DNA of 64,000 nucleotides from JAIOTH01 sp964486685 (GCA_964486685.1 CAZAOE010000003.1:7568-71567), one strand, 5' to 3'; shown: positions 52,057 through 59,973, numbered from the stretch's first letter. Program-made: numbers and translations. The notes: generated by a model from the letters alone, not told the origin.

Positions 52057-52515
52057 TTATGTTCTTATTTTTACCCCATCAATAAGGTATTTTTTTTCAC
52101 AAAAGCAACACTCCACTTCAATGCCATGATCTCCTTTGTCCACTTTGAAATTAGTATTCACGTCTTCAATATTAGTAATGCAGTTAGGATTAGGGCAAAT
52201 TATAAAATTATGCACTGAAGCTGGAAGAACTACTTTTCTCTTTTCTACAACTTCTCCCTCCTTAATAATGGAGATGGTGGCATTGGGAGCCACTAAAGCA
52301 ATAAGATTAGATTCTTGAGAGCTTAGTTCTCGACCCTCAATTTTAATCATGTCTTTCTTTTCTATGGCTTTACTATCTAGATTACAGGCCATAATCCACA
52401 TATTAAAAAAATTTTCTAATCCCAATATCCGAGATACCTTACCAGCTCTTCCGGCCTGAATATGATCTATGACTGTACCATTTTCCAATGGCTTGACTTG
52501 TAGCGCTTTTCTCAT
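52057..52515 (-). CDS. pyrI: Aspartate carbamoyltransferase regulatory chain
   Basis: The 152-residue subunit binds nucleotides (CTP/ATP) and controls PyrB. The N-terminal allosteric domain has NGTVIDHIQAGRAGKVSRIL, and the C-terminal zinc domain has CPNPNC and the CCFC pair, together the four Zn ligands. Its start overlaps the pyrB stop by one base (TAATG), so the subunits are translated in a coupled way. A B-I pair means an allosteric holoenzyme, not a bare PyrB trimer. Confidence 0.95.
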   Translation of the reverse strand: MRKALQVKPLENGTVIDHIQAGRAGKVSRILGLENFFNMWIMACNLDSKAIEKKDMIKIEGRELSSQESNLIALVAPNATISIIKEGEVVEKRKVVLPASVHNFIICPNPNCITNIEDVNTNFKVDKGDHGIEVECCFCEKKYLIDGVKIRT

Positions 52516-53423
52516 TATACACCCCCTAAAAGAGTTTTAATGATGGCTTGACGAACAAATACACCATTCTGAGCTTGCTGAAAATAATATGCGTACTTTG
52601 TATCATCAACATCAGTAGACAACTCATCCACTCTCGGAAGAGGATGTAAAACCTTTAAATTAGATTTAACATGAGTAAGCATTTCTTCGCTTAAGCAATA
52701 AGAACCCCTAACTTTTTCATAATCTTCTGAAGAAGCAAATCTTTCCTTCTGAATCCTGGTGACATATAAAATGTCTAAATCGTTTAGTAAATTGGGTTTC
52801 ATGTCTTCGTCGTATTCACCAAAAATTATTTTTCTTTTCTTTAAAAAAGATTGAATATTTTCTGGAATTTTCAAAAAACCTGGAGAAAAAAATTTAAATT
52901 CCGGATCAAACAAAGACATGGCTTGAACTAAAGAATGGACTGTGCGACCAAACTTTAAATCACCAGCAATTCCAATTTTTAAATTCTCTAATTTATTTTG
53001 AGTCTTCAAGATAGAATAAAGATCTAACAAAGCTTGAGTTGGATGTTGATTAGCTCCATCACCAGCATTTACTACTGGAATTTCTACAATTTCAGATGCA
53101 TAACGAGCTGCTCCCTCAATCGGACTACGCATAATAATAATGTCAGCATATTGAGCAATGGTCTTCAGGGTATCAGCAAAAATTTCTCCTTTTTTGGTAG
53201 AGGTATTATCAACACCACTCATAATAATTGTCTCACCATTCATCCGCTTCATGGCCGTATCAAAAGAAAACATCGTTCGAGTAGAGGGTTCAAAAAAAAG
53301 TAAAGCTGCCACTTTTCTTTGCAAATCAACACTGTCTGGATTTTCCTCTATCTGAAAAGCTAATTGTAAGAGATTTAAAATCTCTTTTTTCGATAAATCT
53401 TGCATTGAGATTAAATTTTTCAT
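52515..53423 (-). CDS. pyrB: Aspartate carbamoyltransferase catalytic chain
   Basis: It joins carbamoyl phosphate and aspartate in de novo pyrimidine synthesis. The 302-residue product shows FFEPSTRTMFSFDTAMKRM (carbamoyl phosphate site), HPTQALLDLY, GDLKFGRTVHSL and LKVLHPLPRVDELS. A strong AGGAGG lies five bases before its ATG, unusual in this window. A sigma-70 promoter and an A/T hairpin lie upstream. PyrG at 7-8.6 kb acts later in the same pathway. Confidence 0.95.
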   Translation of the reverse strand: MKNLISMQDLSKKEILNLLQLAFQIEENPDSVDLQRKVAALLFFEPSTRTMFSFDTAMKRMNGETIIMSGVDNTSTKKGEIFADTLKTIAQYADIIIMRSPIEGAARYASEIVEIPVVNAGDGANQHPTQALLDLYSILKTQNKLENLKIGIAGDLKFGRTVHSLVQAMSLFDPEFKFFSPGFLKIPENIQSFLKKRKIIFGEYDEDMKPNLLNDLDILYVTRIQKERFASSEDYEKVRGSYCLSEEMLTHVKSNLKVLHPLPRVDELSTDVDDTKYAYYFQQAQNGVFVRQAIIKTLLGGV

Positions 53424-53457
53424 CTCAACCTCCTATATTTGATTTTTAAATTTGCTC

Positions 53458-53521
53458 AAAAAAAATACCATTATATTTATAGTATTTTTTTTAATTATAC
53501 AGGGTTTTTAAAAGAAGTCAA
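53458..53521 (-). promoter_or_regulatory. pyrBI promoter and A8/U8 leader hairpin
   Basis: On the minus strand, TTGACT (53521-53516), a 16-base spacer and TATAAT (53499-53494) form a promoter inside the end of the miaB-miaA ORF. The transcript would begin around an A-run; AAAAAAAATACTATA...TATAATGGTATTTTTTTT (53492-53458) is an imperfect palindrome ending in eight Us. That could act as a weak attenuator or a slippage-prone start. Confidence 0.6.
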
Positions 53522-55872
53522 TTTTTTAAAAATCTCTTTACCAATTTTTCTGCTTCTTGAATATTTTTAACCCAGACAATATCTTTCCTTTTCTTAAACC
53601 AGGTTAATTGCCTTTTAGCAAAATGATGGATGTCCTTAGATAAGTTTTGAAATAATTCCTGCTCATTAATTTCTTTTTTTAGGTATTTGGCTATCCAACG
53701 ATATTCTAACCCAAAATCAGCTAAACGCTTCCAAGAGACCCCATTTTTTCGCAAATTTCGCACCTCTTGAACCATTCCTTGTTTTTCCAAACGATATTTT
53801 AACCGCTTATCAATGCATTTATAAATTATATCTTTATCCCAATACTTATTATTAAATTGTGTGGATTTATCCCCACCACCTTTCTTGAGGTGTGGGGATT
53901 TATCATGCTTTATACCTAAAATCAAAATGTCTAAATCTGGTTTTTTCTTTTTCATTTTAGTAATAGAATTACCGCTTTTAGCTATTTCAATCGCCCGGAT
54001 TATTCTTCGCAAATTATTTACATCTATAGTTTTAAAAGCTTTGGGGTCTAATTTCTTCAACTTATTTTGCAATTGTTTTAAAGATAATTTATTCAACTGA
54101 GCTCTTAATTTTTTATCTATTTTTATATCTTCTAAAACATAACCATCAATAATTGAATTCAAATACAAACCTGTCCCGCCAACTAAAATTGGTAATTTAC
54201 CTTGCTGATTTAATTCTTCAATCTTTTCAAAAGCTAATTTTTGCCAATCTTTTAAAGTAATTTGCTCTTTAGGATTAGCAATATCTATCAAATGATAAGA
54301 AATGCCTTTGTAATCTCCCAAATCCTTACCAGTCCCAATATCCATTCCTTTATAAACTTGCCGTGAATCAGCTGAAATTATTTCTCCTTTAAACTTCTTA
54401 GCTAAATCAACTCCAATTTTTGTTTTTCCACAAGCAGTGGGACCGAGGACTACTACTAATTTATTTCTAACTTTCTCAGCTTCCATACTCCAATTCAAGG
54501 CACCAGTAATCTTAACATTAATAAATTTACCCAGCACCTTTTTATCCAAAATGGTGCTGGGTTTACCCAAATCTTCTTTTTGAACATTTTTAACTCTTAC
54601 CGTCTCATTATTTTTCATTTTAGCCACAGCAATATTACTCTTAACGCTTTGCACTAAAACTCTCTCTGTACTTCCAACAAATTTCTTGTTTTTCTGAGCT
54701 GATATTTGAGCAACTGCTTTAGTAACTTCTTCATCCCGAGCTCTTTTTTCTTTTTGAGTAATTTCATCTTCATAAATCTTAGCTGATACTGCACCTGGAC
54801 GAGGAGAGTAGAGTCCAGTAAAAATTGAAGTAAATTTACATTTTTTCACAGCTCGTAAAGAATCTTGAAAATCTTTTTTAGTTTCCTTTGGAAAACCAAG
54901 AATAATATCAGTAGTTAAATTAGCTTCTGGAATATATTTATAAATCTGCTCAACTATCTTATAAAACTGTTTCAGATCATATTTCCGATTCATTAATTTC
55001 AAAATTTTGTCACTTCCGGATTGTAATGGTAAATGGATATGCTTGGAAATATTATCATATTTAGCAATAACTTTAATTAATTTTAAATCAAATTTACTTG
55101 GATAAGGAGAAAGAAAACTAATCCAAGTATTTGGTTTTAAAATTGCTACTTGTTCTAATAAATCCGCGAAGTCCCGAACTTGCCTGCCCTGTCTTGGACC
55201 TCGACTGTGATGGAGAGGAGTTTGTCGAAGGGGTTGATGGGCGAAGTCCCAAGCCTGTCGAGGGGCGAAGTCTTTAATCTTTGATTTCTGATCAGAATTA
55301 AGATAAGAATTAACGGTTTGACCTAATAAAATAATTTTTTTAACTTCATCACTCAAATTTTTCACTTCTTTTAATATTTTCTGAACTGAACGATTCACTT
55401 CTCGACCGCGAGTATAGGGCACAGCACAATAAGTACAAAATTGATTACAGCCATTGGATATAGGGATTAAGGCCTCAAAACTATTTTCTGCTTTAGAATT
55501 TACTTCCAAATATAAATTATTTTCCGGACAATATTGATAATGCTTTTTATGGGCCTCAATTAAGTTTGGCAATTCTTTAATTTTAGTAATATCAATAATA
55601 ATATCAAACCTATCTTGTAATTTTTTAAAATCAGTAGCCAAAACACAGCCACTTAAAATTTTAATTACCCCTTTCTTTAATTTCTTTTTATGAAAAACTC
55701 CGTAAGCTCGATCAATTGCACTTTGACGAACACTACAAGAAAGGATAGCTATAATATCTGCTTTTTCCATTTGTTCTACTTTTTCAAATCCAACTGTATC
55801 AAAAACAGTAGCCAATTTCTCTGCATCAGCTTGATTCATCGCACAACCGAAATATCTTAAGTAGTATCTCAT
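53518..55872 (-). CDS. MiaB-MiaA fusion: tRNA A37 methylthiotransferase and dimethylallyltransferase
   Basis: One 784-residue frame carries two complete enzymes. Residues 1-460 are MiaB: three Cys of the auxiliary cluster (10, 46, 76), the radical SAM motif CNQFCTYC (Cys142, 146, 149) and a C-terminal TRAM domain (about 402-458). Residues from about 469 are MiaA: P-loop GPTACGKT (477-484), ISADSRQVYKGMDIGTGK, and VGGTGLYLNSII. MiaA adds the isopentenyl group to A37, and MiaB then thiomethylates it. An internal Met463 could start a separate MiaA. Two repeat insertions lie inside: residues 201-233 in MiaB and 659-669 in MiaA. Confidence 0.93.
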   Translation of the reverse strand: MRYYLRYFGCAMNQADAEKLATVFDTVGFEKVEQMEKADIIAILSCSVRQSAIDRAYGVFHKKKLKKGVIKILSGCVLATDFKKLQDRFDIIIDITKIKELPNLIEAHKKHYQYCPENNLYLEVNSKAENSFEALIPISNGCNQFCTYCAVPYTRGREVNRSVQKILKEVKNLSDEVKKIILLGQTVNSYLNSDQKSKIKDFAPRQAWDFAHQPLRQTPLHHSRGPRQGRQVRDFADLLEQVAILKPNTWISFLSPYPSKFDLKLIKVIAKYDNISKHIHLPLQSGSDKILKLMNRKYDLKQFYKIVEQIYKYIPEANLTTDIILGFPKETKKDFQDSLRAVKKCKFTSIFTGLYSPRPGAVSAKIYEDEITQKEKRARDEEVTKAVAQISAQKNKKFVGSTERVLVQSVKSNIAVAKMKNNETVRVKNVQKEDLGKPSTILDKKVLGKFINVKITGALNWSMEAEKVRNKLVVVLGPTACGKTKIGVDLAKKFKGEIISADSRQVYKGMDIGTGKDLGDYKGISYHLIDIANPKEQITLKDWQKLAFEKIEELNQQGKLPILVGGTGLYLNSIIDGYVLEDIKIDKKLRAQLNKLSLKQLQNKLKKLDPKAFKTIDVNNLRRIIRAIEIAKSGNSITKMKKKKPDLDILILGIKHDKSPHLKKGGGDKSTQFNNKYWDKDIIYKCIDKRLKYRLEKQGMVQEVRNLRKNGVSWKRLADFGLEYRWIAKYLKKEINEQELFQNLSKDIHHFAKRQLTWFKKRKDIVWVKNIQEAEKLVKRFLKN
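53866..53905 (-). repeat. In-frame CCCCACACC palindrome in miaA, flanked by 9-bp direct repeats
   Basis: On the minus strand GATAAATCC occurs on both sides of CCACACC tcaagaaa GGTGGTGGG. It encodes PHLKKGGG between two DKS tripeptides. The GT2 copy (34229-34263) encodes nearly the same peptide. Confidence 0.85.
55166..55272 (-). repeat. Compound in-frame insertion in miaB with three GCGAAGTC cores
   Basis: On the plus strand, GCGAAGTC occurs at 55166, 55241 and 55265, spaced by 75 and 24 bases (25 and 8 codons). Each copy encodes DFA on the minus strand. Between them lie GC-rich fragments such as 'cttgcctgccctgtcttgg' and 'tcgactgtgatggagagg' related to the other families here. Removing the 99 bases between the first and last copies gives a normal MiaB sequence. 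Confidence 0.8.
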
Positions 55873-55921
55873 AAACTTTTAACTTGAAACTTTTAACTAA
55901 TTATCAATATAACCTTAAAAC

Positions 55922-55953
55922 CTAAAAAAGTAAATGTATATTATGACATAAAA
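55922..55953. repeat. 32-bp direct repeat flanking the 86-residue gene (left copy)
   Basis: CTAAAAAAGTAAATGTATAT and on to '...tatgacataaaa'. It matches 56409-56440 at 30 of 32 positions. A GC palindrome (CGACCCGTCGGGTCG) follows at 55968-55982. Confidence 0.7.
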
Positions 55954-55991
55954 TTAACTTTTACGTATCGACCCGTCGGGTCGGGTCTAAT

Positions 55992-56020
55992 TTGACAAAA
56001 TTTCCTTAGAGCTCTAGAAT
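55992..56020 (+). promoter_or_regulatory. Sigma-70 promoter of the 86-residue membrane protein gene
   Basis: TTGACA at 55992-55997, a 17-base spacer and TAGAAT at 56015-56020. The start codon follows 38 bases later, preceded by AGGAGGT. Confidence 0.75.
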
Positions 56021-56058
56021 TTAAATAATGAAATAAAAAATTTAATAGGAGGTTTAAA

Positions 56059-56319
56059 ATGAACATAATAACAATAATAGGAACGATAATTGGACTCATT
56101 TTTGTCTTATATGTGCTTTACTTAATAATACTTCTTGTAGGTGGTCTTGTAGGTGGAATAATAGCTGCTATTATTACATTGGCCGGTGGTGGAGCAACTC
56201 ACGATGATAGTTTAAGTACACCTGGCCGGTCCTACGAAGATCGTGTGAAACCAAGCTTCGAAGATCGTATGAAAATCAGGGTACGTCATTTAGAGATTAT
56301 GCAGAAATTCAAACAATGA
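56059..56319 (+). CDS. Small membrane protein (unknown)
   Basis: The 86-residue product has a long hydrophobic N-terminal half with one or two membrane helices (about 3-44), containing a Gly-rich GGLVGGI turn, and a charged cytoplasmic C-terminal part (RSYEDRVKPSFEDRMKIRVRH) with two EDR-V/M-K repeats. It has its own promoter, a strong AGGAGG, a strong terminator, and lies between two 32-bp direct repeats. I cannot assign a family. Confidence 0.72.
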   Translation: MNIITIIGTIIGLIFVLYVLYLIILLVGGLVGGIIAAIITLAGGGATHDDSLSTPGRSYEDRVKPSFEDRMKIRVRHLEIMQKFKQ

Positions 56320-56360
56320 TTTTCCATTCCAAAAAATTTGAAGTCCAAATTAATTCCAAA

Positions 56361-56399
56361 AACCGTCAGTTATTAATAACACTGACGGCTTTTTTTATT
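56361..56399 (+). terminator. Terminator of the 86-residue gene
   Basis: CCGTCAGT...ACTGACGG stem followed by C and a run of Ts. Confidence 0.88.
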
Positions 56400-56408
56400 T
56401 ACTAAAAA

Positions 56409-56440
56409 CTAAAAAAGTAAATATATATTATGACACAAAA
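56409..56440. repeat. 32-bp direct repeat flanking the 86-residue gene (right copy)
   Basis: CTAAAAAAGTAAATATATAT and on to '...tatgacacaaaa'. It is followed by a GC-rich stretch 'acacccccggagttggcaacccccag'. Confidence 0.7.
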
Positions 56441-56493
56441 CTGGATTTTTCGTCACACCCCCGGAGTTGGCAACCCCCAGGGTCGGTTTATTT

Positions 56494-56538
56494 ACAAAAA
56501 CCACCCCGCGTATAACCAAAGGGTGGCTTTTTTATTTC
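56494..56538 (-). terminator. Terminator behind thrS (bidirectional)
   Basis: CCACCC (56501-56506) and GGGTGG (56521-56526) form the stem, with T-runs on both strands. Between it and the thrS stop lies AGACGCAA tgcc TTGCGTCT (56563-56582), a perfect 8-bp stem of a GC-rich repeat. Confidence 0.75.
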
Positions 56539-56583
56539 CTATCCCGTAATTCGTAATTCGTACAGACGCAATGCCTTGCGTCT

Positions 56584-58380
56584 CTACAATTCTAATTTTC
56601 TACTTTTAACAGCTTCTTTAATCTTCTCAATAAACTCATCCTGCTTAATTTCTACTACCTTCTCATTTCCCCGAACTCTTACTGCTAATTTATCTGACTT
56701 CATTTCCCTATCACCAATTACTAACATATAAGGCGTTTTTTCTTTAACTGCTTTACGAATTTTATTGCCAACGGTCTCATTAGCATCATCAATTTCAACT
56801 CTAATATCATTGAGCTTAAATTCTTCAGCTAATTGCTGACAATATTTAATATGGTCTGAACCAACAGAAATAATCTTAACTTGAATAGGGGAGAGCCATA
56901 ATGGAAATTCCCCAGCATAATGTTCTATTAAAACTCCAGTAAATCTTTCCAAACTTCCTAATAAAGCGCGATGAATCATAAGTGGTCTTTTTTCTTTGCC
57001 CTTATTATCAATATAAATCATATCAAATCTTTCCGGAAGATTAAAATCAAGCTGTATAGTTGAAATCTGCCATTTTCTTCCAATAGCATCGGTAACTTTT
57101 ATATCAATCTTGGGACCATAGAAAACAGCTTCGCCCTCTTCCACTTCATATTTTAATTTAACATTATCCAATGCTTGTCTAAGACTTTTCTCGGCCAATG
57201 CCCAGTCTTTGTCTTCTCCTAAATATTTTTCACCACCGTCTTTATTTCTTGTGGACAAAATAACATCAAATTTTTTAAAGCCAAAAGTTTCAAAAACATA
57301 TTTAGTTAAATCAATAAGTTTTATTAATTCTTCTCCTAATTGGTCATTAGTGCAAATTACATGAGCGTCATCCTGAGTAAATCCCCTTACTCTTAAAAGC
57401 CCGTGTAAAACACCTGATTTTTCATACCTATAAACGGTCCCTAATTCAGCATAGCGAATTGGTAGGTCCCTATAACTTCTCATATGATGCTTGTAAATTT
57501 TAATGTGAAAAGGGCAATTCATTGGCTTCACATAATAATCTTCACCATCTATATCCATTGGCGAATACATGCTGTCTTTATAAAAACTAAGATGGCCAGA
57601 TTGTTCAAATAATTTATATGAAGCTATGTGTGGAGTTTTGACTAATTTATATCCTTTTTTTTGATAAATCCATAAAATAAAATCTTCTATTATTTGTCTT
57701 AATAAGGCGCCATTTGGAAGCCATAATGGCAATCCCTGCCCTACTTCTTCATCAAAAATAAATAAATCCAATTCTTTGCCCAATTTTCTATGATCTCTTT
57801 TTTCAACTTCAGCTAAATTTTCTAAATACTTATCAAGTTCTTTTTGTTTTTCAAAGGCAATACCATAAATCCTTGTTAACATTTTATTTTTTTCATCGCC
57901 TCGCCAATAAGCTCCAGCCAATTTTGTTAACTTAAAAGCAACTGATTTTAATTTCTGAGAATCTTCTACATGAGGACCACGACATAAATCCACAAAATCA
58001 CCAGTAGTGTAAATAGAAACTGTATCTGTAAAATCTAATTTCTCATTTTCATCCAAAAGAGTGGTACCCTTCTCTTTTAAATCTTTTAATAACTCCAATT
58101 TATAATCTTGCTTTTTGGTTTTAAAAATTTTTACTGCTTCATCAATGGCAACCTCTTGTCTGATAAACTTTAAATTTTCTTTAATTAAACTTTTCATTTC
58201 CTGCTCAATTTTTACTAAATCTTCTGGGGAGAGAGTAATGTCTTTCAAATCAATATCATAATAAAATCCATCTTGAATAATCGGTCCAATTCCAAATTTG
58301 GCCTGCGGGTATAATTTTAAAATTGCCGTAGCCATCAAATGAGCCAACGAATGCCTTTTTATTTCTAATTTATTGTCCAT
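56584..58380 (-). CDS. thrS: Threonyl-tRNA synthetase
   Basis: This class II synthetase charges tRNA-Thr. I start at ATG 58380 (MDNKLEIKRHSLAHLMATAI), giving 598 residues. The 29 codons upstream (MLRVLRLLILGF...) come from the T-box leader. The N-terminal TGS domain is missing, so the protein begins with the editing/SAD-like domain (RHSLAHLMA). The catalytic core shows PLWLPNGALLRQ, MNCPFHIKIYKHHMRSYRDLP, and HRALLGSLERFTGVLIEHYAG; the anticodon-binding domain ends the protein. Regulation by a T-box is visible upstream. Confidence 0.94.
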   Translation of the reverse strand: MDNKLEIKRHSLAHLMATAILKLYPQAKFGIGPIIQDGFYYDIDLKDITLSPEDLVKIEQEMKSLIKENLKFIRQEVAIDEAVKIFKTKKQDYKLELLKDLKEKGTTLLDENEKLDFTDTVSIYTTGDFVDLCRGPHVEDSQKLKSVAFKLTKLAGAYWRGDEKNKMLTRIYGIAFEKQKELDKYLENLAEVEKRDHRKLGKELDLFIFDEEVGQGLPLWLPNGALLRQIIEDFILWIYQKKGYKLVKTPHIASYKLFEQSGHLSFYKDSMYSPMDIDGEDYYVKPMNCPFHIKIYKHHMRSYRDLPIRYAELGTVYRYEKSGVLHGLLRVRGFTQDDAHVICTNDQLGEELIKLIDLTKYVFETFGFKKFDVILSTRNKDGGEKYLGEDKDWALAEKSLRQALDNVKLKYEVEEGEAVFYGPKIDIKVTDAIGRKWQISTIQLDFNLPERFDMIYIDNKGKEKRPLMIHRALLGSLERFTGVLIEHYAGEFPLWLSPIQVKIISVGSDHIKYCQQLAEEFKLNDIRVEIDDANETVGNKIRKAVKEKTPYMLVIGDREMKSDKLAVRVRGNEKVVEIKQDEFIEKIKEAVKSRKLEL

Positions 58381-58421
58381 ATTTTTATTAGTTATTATTA
58401 ATAATATATTAATTATATCCC

Positions 58422-58630
58422 TAAAAAACAAAAAACCCAAGATTAATAATCTCAGGACCCTTAGCAACAGACCTAATTGGCCTGCCGCCCGAAGCTTTAG
58501 CGTAGGGCGGTTCCACCTGACTTCCCCAAGTCAGACTTGGGGCTCTCTCAAATTGTCTTTGGCTTAGGATAAAATATCATTCTACTAATAGAATATTGGC
58601 TTGGTCGGCCAATCAATCACCTTATCTTTA
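58422..58630 (-). promoter_or_regulatory. T-box riboswitch upstream of thrS
   Basis: Read on the minus strand: two small stems (ATTGGC cgaccaa GCCAAT and ATTCTA ttag TAGAAT) in the Stem I region, GAGAGAGCCCCAAG...CTTGGGG (stem III), then the T-box core AGGTGGAACCGC (58507-58518). TCAGG (58520-58516) can pair with CCTGA (58456-58452) as antiterminator, while CCTGAGATT att AATCTTGGG followed by TTTTTTG (58456-58430) is the competing terminator. UGGA in the bulge fits a tRNA-Thr with discriminator U. ACC in CGACCAAG may be the specifier; Stem I is unusual, so that is tentative. Confidence 0.75.
58482..58511. repeat. Palindrome CCGCCC...GGGCGG inside the T-box antiterminator
   Basis: On the minus strand, CCGCCCTACGCTAAAGCTTCGGGCGG folds back perfectly at its ends. 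It resembles the interspersed GTCCGCCTACGC...GCTACGGCAGGAC unit in the tRNA leader (8719-8749). It sits between the T-box core and the distal antiterminator strand. Confidence 0.6.
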
Positions 58631-58657
58631 TAATAATACGAATAATAAAAATGTCAA
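58630..58657 (-). promoter_or_regulatory. Promoter of the thrS leader
   Basis: Minus-strand TTGACA (58657-58652) followed after 16 bases by TATTAT (an overlapping TTATAA is another choice). Transcription would begin just before the T-box. Confidence 0.65.
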
Positions 58658-58723
58658 CAAGTAATTAATATAACTCTCTAATTCCCTACAACCTAATAAG
58701 CTAACCCCCTACAACCCAATAAA

Positions 58724-59881
58724 CTAATTACTAATTATAATCTCAATGTGGTCTGATAATTTTGGTGCTTTTTTAACCCAAAATGGTGAAAAACTAACCC
58801 CGACACTATTAATGGCTGGAATTTGATTAAAATAATCAATTATTTCTTGCTGAGTTAATCCTTTAAACCTTTCTTTATTAAAAACTTCTGCTTCGGCACC
58901 CTGAATTACTTGAGCTGAAAAACTTACATCTAAACTAGCGCTTTTTTCTGCATTAATATAATTGCTAACTATATAATTCAAAGAGTCATTATCATAATTT
59001 ATTAAATCTTGAGAATTATTTAATTGATTGGATAAAAAGGTCTGGGCTAAATTTAAAAGCTCATTATGATCAAAAACCACCCCAATTAATTTTAATTTAA
59101 CTGTATATTCAAAACTTTCTACTTCTGCTCCCAATTTTTCATTTGCTTCAGCTGACATTAATTCAGTCGTAATTGAAAATTCATCAATTTCTTCATTTTC
59201 AACTAATAATTCATTAAACTTATTTAAAGCATCTAATTTTAAACTTGATATAATTTCTGCTTGGGCTTTTTCTAAGTCCACTTGTGATAAATCATAAGAA
59301 ATTATCTTTTTCTTCATCATGGTCGCTTTAGTTTCTCCATAAACATTTTGTCTTTGATATTCGTGTTTAAAGCCCGGTAAATTAAATCTACCCGGCAATT
59401 CTCTATATTCTTCTCCAGCTTCCTCGGCGATAACCTCAACTTCTGCCGAGCTTTTAGCTGGAATAATCAAGCTTTCATACATCCTAAATATACTCCCATC
59501 AGCTGATTCAAACCTGGTGGTGGGAATTAATACTTGTTCCTCGGATTTATTATTATAAATTGTCATCATTCCAGCATATTTTTCTGCTTGCTCTTCTTGG
59601 CCAATAACCTCAAAACTCTGAGTTTTTTCCATAGTTAATTCCAAAATGCGTCCTTGTAAAATTTTAGTTTCTAAATAATTATTGTCTTCCACATTTTCCT
59701 TAACCTGAACACTAAAATCAATATTAGCCGATTGACTCTTAACATCAACATAAATTTTCGCTCTAGCCAAAGAAAAATATAATATTAAACCCACTAATAA
59801 AATAGCAGCTAAAATAAATATATATACTATTTTTTTATAAGTAAAACTAACTGAATTAATTTTTGTACGCTTTTTTTCCAT
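58724..59881 (-). CDS. Membrane-anchored protein with baseplate-J/gp47-like region
   Basis: The 385-residue protein has a basic N-terminus and one membrane helix (about 18-40). A beta-rich exterior follows, in which MMTIYNNKSEEQVLIPTTRFESADGSIFRMYESLIIPA and VEVIAEEAGEEYRELPGRFNLPG match a pattern I know from Patescibacteria proteins annotated as baseplate J/gp47-like. The rest is alternating helix and strand. No phage genes are nearby, so this is a cellular surface protein, not a prophage part. Function is unknown. Confidence 0.65.
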   Translation of the reverse strand: MEKKRTKINSVSFTYKKIVYIFILAAILLVGLILYFSLARAKIYVDVKSQSANIDFSVQVKENVEDNNYLETKILQGRILELTMEKTQSFEVIGQEEQAEKYAGMMTIYNNKSEEQVLIPTTRFESADGSIFRMYESLIIPAKSSAEVEVIAEEAGEEYRELPGRFNLPGFKHEYQRQNVYGETKATMMKKKIISYDLSQVDLEKAQAEIISSLKLDALNKFNELLVENEEIDEFSITTELMSAEANEKLGAEVESFEYTVKLKLIGVVFDHNELLNLAQTFLSNQLNNSQDLINYDNDSLNYIVSNYINAEKSASLDVSFSAQVIQGAEAEVFNKERFKGLTQQEIIDYFNQIPAINSVGVSFSPFWVKKAPKLSDHIEIIISN

Positions 59882-59973
59882 ATCTTTATCTCCTTATCTA
59901 ATGCTTTTTAGATATAATTTTTTAATTTTATTATCCCTTTAAATTATAGTATAATTCAAATGTTTTCAAAAGG

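Noticed and set aside
53034..53355. Plus-strand frames over pyrB
   Set aside because: They are antisense to a clear pyrB gene and show no family signature.
58724..59881. Prophage or contractile injection system from the baseplate-J-like protein
   Set aside because: It has a membrane anchor and no sheath, tube, spike or capsid genes nearby.
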